Shown here piece by piece: positions 61,138 to 64,000 of a stretch of 64,000 bases of DNA. Under the pieces are notes generated by a model, which saw only the letters and a list, made by a program, of their open reading frames with translations, did no database searches and was not told the origin of the DNA. The translations under genes were made by a program, and so were the position numbers. The stretch spans positions 1-64,000 of the forward strand of contig JBQCGD010000167.1 of the NCBI GenBank assembly GCA_051955985.1, in the 5' to 3' direction. The first letter of the stretch is position 1. Every line of letters begins with the position of its first letter. Origin of the DNA: DATKPA01 sp051955985 (GTDB lineage: Bacteria; Planctomycetota; Phycisphaerae; WQYP01).

Positions 61138-64000
61138 TTACTGGCTAACCAGCGAAAAACCCGCCTTAACGAACGCTATCGCGGACGAAGCTGTATATTG
61201 GGAATTCCAGGATTGGGAGGACTGGTTCTCCGCTTGGGACAGAAAATCCATAAGTGTTCCAGAGATCCCTAGTGAAGCGGCGTAAGAGGCAATGTTTCGA
61301 GTGGGATCAACGTATGCCAAGTGGCTGCTTAGAGCGCCGGGTTCAATCGACGTTTGCCAGGAAGAAAGGGACATCACTTTGCTGTTTACAAAGAACCAGA
61401 CGGAGGGATCACTGGTGTCATAGTACCGGTTCCCGGAGAATTGTTCGGCCTGAGCATTGTACGCCGGACCAAGATTGACGATCTGTCCGGAGAGCAAATT
61501 TTGGAAATCGTTATTCTTCACAACCAACCCATTGAGCGCATATTGTCCAGTCCCACCGGGCAGCGCCTTGGCGCTAATCCAAATCGCAGAGTTCCACCCA
61601 TTAATGACATTGTTCTGGATTGTAAGATCATTGATTCCAACAGCATCAGCCGGATTGCTCACGGCACCGTAATCGAGATGTATCGCTGCGTAAGCATTTT
61701 GGGTGTCGCCGGTGATCACATTATTTTCGATGGTGGTCCCGCTATTGGCCTGTATGTTACTCACTTCCATTGCCCATCCCCGCGCGGTTCCAGCAATATC
61801 GCGCCCGCCAACAAATACGTTGCCGGCAATCTTTCCACTTACGCCGCCCGCGGTGATAGGCGAACCGTTCACGTACCCGAAGGCGAGGCCGATCGGATCA
61901 TTGACGAAGAGATTATTTTCAATGTCCCCACCGGACCGGGCTTGGAGACCGTGGCTCGACGCATTTGCAAAGGTGTTATTCTTGATCACAACATTGGTGA
62001 CGTCTTCCTTAATATAAACATTATGATTGAAAATTGTCGCTCCGGCGCCGGCGACCTGCTCGTTCCATCCATTGTGATCGAACACGTTTCCATCCAAAAG
62101 AAGGTTTCCCACGTTGTACACAAATAATCCTTGGGAATGTGCGCCCGAAGAACTGTATGAATCTGTGATGGAATTTCGACGGAGGGTAACGTTTTGCAGT
62201 TGTCCCTGGAAACCTTGGAGATTCAGGTTGTCTGAAAAATACGAAATCGAGCAATCTTCGATTAGGAGGTCATGATTGCCGGAAGATCCAGCCAGGAAGA
62301 AGATACCTTCCGTGCCGGCGGTATTGTTGATGTAATTGGGAGAATTGGGATTTCTCTGGGATGATGTAAAGGAGATTCCCAGAATCGCGATATTGTTCGA
62401 CTGGCTTCCTAAAACAACTGCATCGCCGCCAATAACTGTGTCGACAACTGGACGCTGACCCACTCCGTAAGCACTAACCACCATCGGTTCGGTGGCAGAA
62501 CGTCCAGGTTTGCTCAATTGCAGGCCCATGCTAAGGGTTCCGGGCGCATTGGTCGTTGTGAACGTGTCCCCTCGCTTCAACATGAGCCAATCAGGAGACC
62601 CCGCTCGTATGAGCGACATACCCTTCGCCACAGTTTGGACGGCACTATTTGGTGTCAACCCGCTATTGCTGTCATTCCCGGTTGAACTACTGACGTAAAT
62701 GATCCGTGAATCCGCGCTTGGAACAATTGTTGTCCAGCCGTTGCCATTTACAGTTGCATTTTGTTGCGTCGTCCCCGTCAAAGTACCGCTGGTACCTGTA
62801 CCGGCGTTATTTTCAGCAGTGACCCTGAACCAATACTGCGTGTTCGGCTGCAGATTGGTCACGCTGAAGTTCGTGCTATTCGCGGCAACTGTTGCGATCG
62901 TCGTGAAAGTTGAACCGTCGATGGACGTCTGAACGTAGAAGCCCTGCTCGTTGTTCGAATTGTCCATCCAAGTCAGATCAATTTCGGCGGCGGAAAAGAC
63001 AGTGGCGGCGGTGAGCGTGGGGGAAGCTGGGGATTGAGTGGAGGAGGTCCAAGCGGAAGCGATAGGAGTTGGGGTCGAATCGCCGCCGTTGGTGTTGGCG
63101 ATAATGGTGTAAAAGTAATGTGTTGAAGCGTTCAGCCCCGTGTCGGTGTAGGTGGTGGCGTTGGCGGGGGCGGTGATGACGGTGGTGAAATTGAGTCCAT
63201 CGGTTGAGCGTGCGACTTTGAAGCCGGTTTCGTTGTTGGAATTGTCTTTCCAAGACAGCTGGATTTGCGAGGTATTCAGGCCGACGGCGGTCAAATTACT
63301 GGCGGAGGCGGGTATGGCCTGCAAGGTTGTGGCTGTAACCTGGTTGGATGGTGCGGATGTTGTGTCGCCCGCCAGTGCGAGGATTTCGTAGCTGTAGGTG
63401 GTGTCTGGCTGGACGCTTGTATCGGAATAAGTAAGGACGGAGCTGTCTAGAGTGGCAACAACGAACCAGGAGCTCGTGTTGGCGATCTGACTCAGCACCT
63501 CGTACCCGGTGACCTGGCCGGAGGGCGGGCTCCAGGAGAGCTGGATCGAATTAGTTGATACGGAACCGATCGATAAGTTGAGGGGGGAAGAAGGCGACGT
63601 ATTCACTGTCACGGGGTTCGACGGGATTGAGGTAGTCATGCCAGAAATTGTGGCGATCTCGTACGTGTACTGGGTACCGGGCGCGAGGTCGATGTCGTCG
63701 TAGCTGGTGGCGCTCGCGTCGACGTTTGCGAGGACCATCCAATCTTGAGTGCCGGACTGGCGAATGATTTGATAACCCGACACCGAGCCGGCAGCTGCAG
63801 TCCAGGACAGGTGGATGGAATTGGGGGAAACGGCGTTCGCGGAAAGCGTGCCGGGATCAACTGGCACGCTCAGCTGGGTGACGGCAGAGACCGGATCGGA
63901 CGCTGTCGAAGTCAACGTGCCGTTCATGGCGAGGACCTGGTACGTGTAGGAGGCGCCGGGCTGGAGGGCATAGTCGGTGTAACTTGGCGACGTGGTCGTC
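61138..64000 (-). CDS. Fibronectin-III / right-handed beta-helix protein, N-terminus outside the window
   Basis: At least 953 residues; the frame is open at the right edge, so the N-terminus is missing (the first Met at 63927 is internal). The visible part starts within one FN3 domain (YTDYALQPGASYTYQVL), then four more FN3 domains (for example SIHLSWTAAAGSVSGYQIIR, QIQLSWKDNSNNETGFKVAR). From about 440 residues before the C-terminus a parallel beta-helix follows (YVSSSTGNDSNSGLTPNSAV, then repeats such as DGNVFDHNG, IKNNTFANAS, IENNLFVND, IQNNVINGW). There is no PEP-CTERM tail. It is probably a secreted polysaccharide-binding or -cleaving protein; no lyase catalytic residues could be assigned. 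Confidence 0.82.
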   Translation of the reverse strand, partial: TTTSPSYTDYALQPGASYTYQVLAMNGTLTSTASDPVSAVTQLSVPVDPGTLSANAVSPNSIHLSWTAAAGSVSGYQIIRQSGTQDWMVLANVDASATSYDDIDLAPGTQYTYEIATISGMTTSIPSNPVTVNTSPSSPLNLSIGSVSTNSIQLSWSPPSGQVTGYEVLSQIANTSSWFVVATLDSSVLTYSDTSVQPDTTYSYEILALAGDTTSAPSNQVTATTLQAIPASASNLTAVGLNTSQIQLSWKDNSNNETGFKVARSTDGLNFTTVITAPANATTYTDTGLNASTHYFYTIIANTNGGDSTPTPIASAWTSSTQSPASPTLTAATVFSAAEIDLTWMDNSNNEQGFYVQTSIDGSTFTTIATVAANSTNFSVTNLQPNTQYWFRVTAENNAGTGTSGTLTGTTQQNATVNGNGWTTIVPSADSRIIYVSSSTGNDSNSGLTPNSAVQTVAKGMSLIRAGSPDWLMLKRGDTFTTTNAPGTLSMGLQLSKPGRSATEPMVVSAYGVGQRPVVDTVIGGDAVVLGSQSNNIAILGISFTSSQRNPNSPNYINNTAGTEGIFFLAGSSGNHDLLIEDCSISYFSDNLNLQGFQGQLQNVTLRRNSITDSYSSSGAHSQGLFVYNVGNLLLDGNVFDHNGWNEQVAGAGATIFNHNVYIKEDVTNVVIKNNTFANASSHGLQARSGGDIENNLFVNDPIGLAFGYVNGSPITAGGVSGKIAGNVFVGGRDIAGTARGWAMEVSNIQANSGTTIENNVITGDTQNAYAAIHLDYGAVSNPADAVGINDLTIQNNVINGWNSAIWISAKALPGGTGQYALNGLVVKNNDFQNLLSGQIVNLGPAYNAQAEQFSGNRYYDTSDPSVWFFVNSKVMSLSSWQTSIEPGALSSHLAYVDPTRNIASYAASLGISGTLMDFLSQAENQSSQSWNSQYTASSAIAFVKAGFSLVSQ

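Noticed and set aside
61354..62127. 257-codon plus-strand frame inside the beta-helix gene
   Set aside because: Opposite-strand shadow; the minus strand shows regular beta-helix repeats in this region.

Overview
The window looks like a chromosomal piece of a high-GC planctomycete, most likely from the Phycisphaerae/Tepidisphaerales side. This is inferred from the combination of a PEP-CTERM/exosortase system, a dockerin fused to a sorting tail, a prepilin-like protein of the H-x-DG type, a LacI-controlled glycoside hydrolase locus and a WbpP-type epimerase. No rRNA, tRNA or CRISPR array was seen.

Layout. (1) 0-8 kb: an amidohydrolase cut by the window edge, UDP-glucose dehydrogenase, a WbpP-type UDP-sugar 4-epimerase, a BRO-family protein, a small membrane protein, a degenerate HD-GYP protein and a ThiO-like FAD oxidase. 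(2) 8-19.3 kb: a dockerin/PEP-CTERM protein, a prepilin-like protein, a LacI-type regulator, and a minus-strand operon GH3 - GH31(PA14) - GH74 - small anchored protein. I read this operon as a xyloglucan-degradation locus. A 20-nt palindrome of LacI-operator type lies just upstream of the first hydrolase, and a related palindrome lies in front of the regulator. (3) 19.4-23.1 kb: an ABC exporter, a 1.2 kb gene-poor stretch with structured elements, and a second exosortase-sorted small protein with a clear terminator. (4) 23.2-28.6 kb: a nest of insertion sequences. An IS66 fragment is cut by an ISL3-family element, which is itself interrupted by a complete IS21-family element (istA/istB). The IS21 element has a GCCATG target duplication that includes the ISL3 transposase start codon. 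A decayed second IS21 right end follows. (5) 28.6-39.2 kb: a six-gene, tightly overlapping minus-strand operon with a degenerate sugar nucleotidyltransferase, exosortase, EpsI, a Wzz/BY-kinase-like fusion, a phosphoglycosyl transferase and a 1371-residue TPR protein. (6) 39.2-60.9 kb: a Wzx/Wzy-type exopolysaccharide cluster on the minus strand with glycosyltransferases, two LegB-like/SDR enzymes, a nucleotidyltransferase, polymerase, flippase, three membrane acyltransferases, four left-handed beta-helix acyltransferases and an FkbM methyltransferase. Base composition changes visibly near 42.65 kb, which suggests a mosaic locus. (7) 61.1 kb to the right edge: the C-terminal part of a large fibronectin-III/right-handed beta-helix protein that continues beyond the window.

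How the genes fit together: UDP-glucose dehydrogenase and the 4-epimerase supply nucleotide sugars. The phosphoglycosyl transferase starts the repeat unit and the glycosyltransferases and acyltransferases build and decorate it. Wzx flips it, Wzy polymerises it and the Wzz-like fusion protein sets chain length. The exosortase/EpsI pair processes PEP-CTERM proteins at the same surface, of which two candidates lie in this window. No outer-membrane polysaccharide export (OPX/Wza) gene was recognised here. The most unusual points are the Wzz/BY-kinase-like protein (an inserted GspE-N/MshEN-like domain and no C-terminal tyrosine cluster), the nested insertion sequences with shared termini, the HD-GYP protein lacking its HD histidine, and the proposed LacI/xyloglucan regulon.
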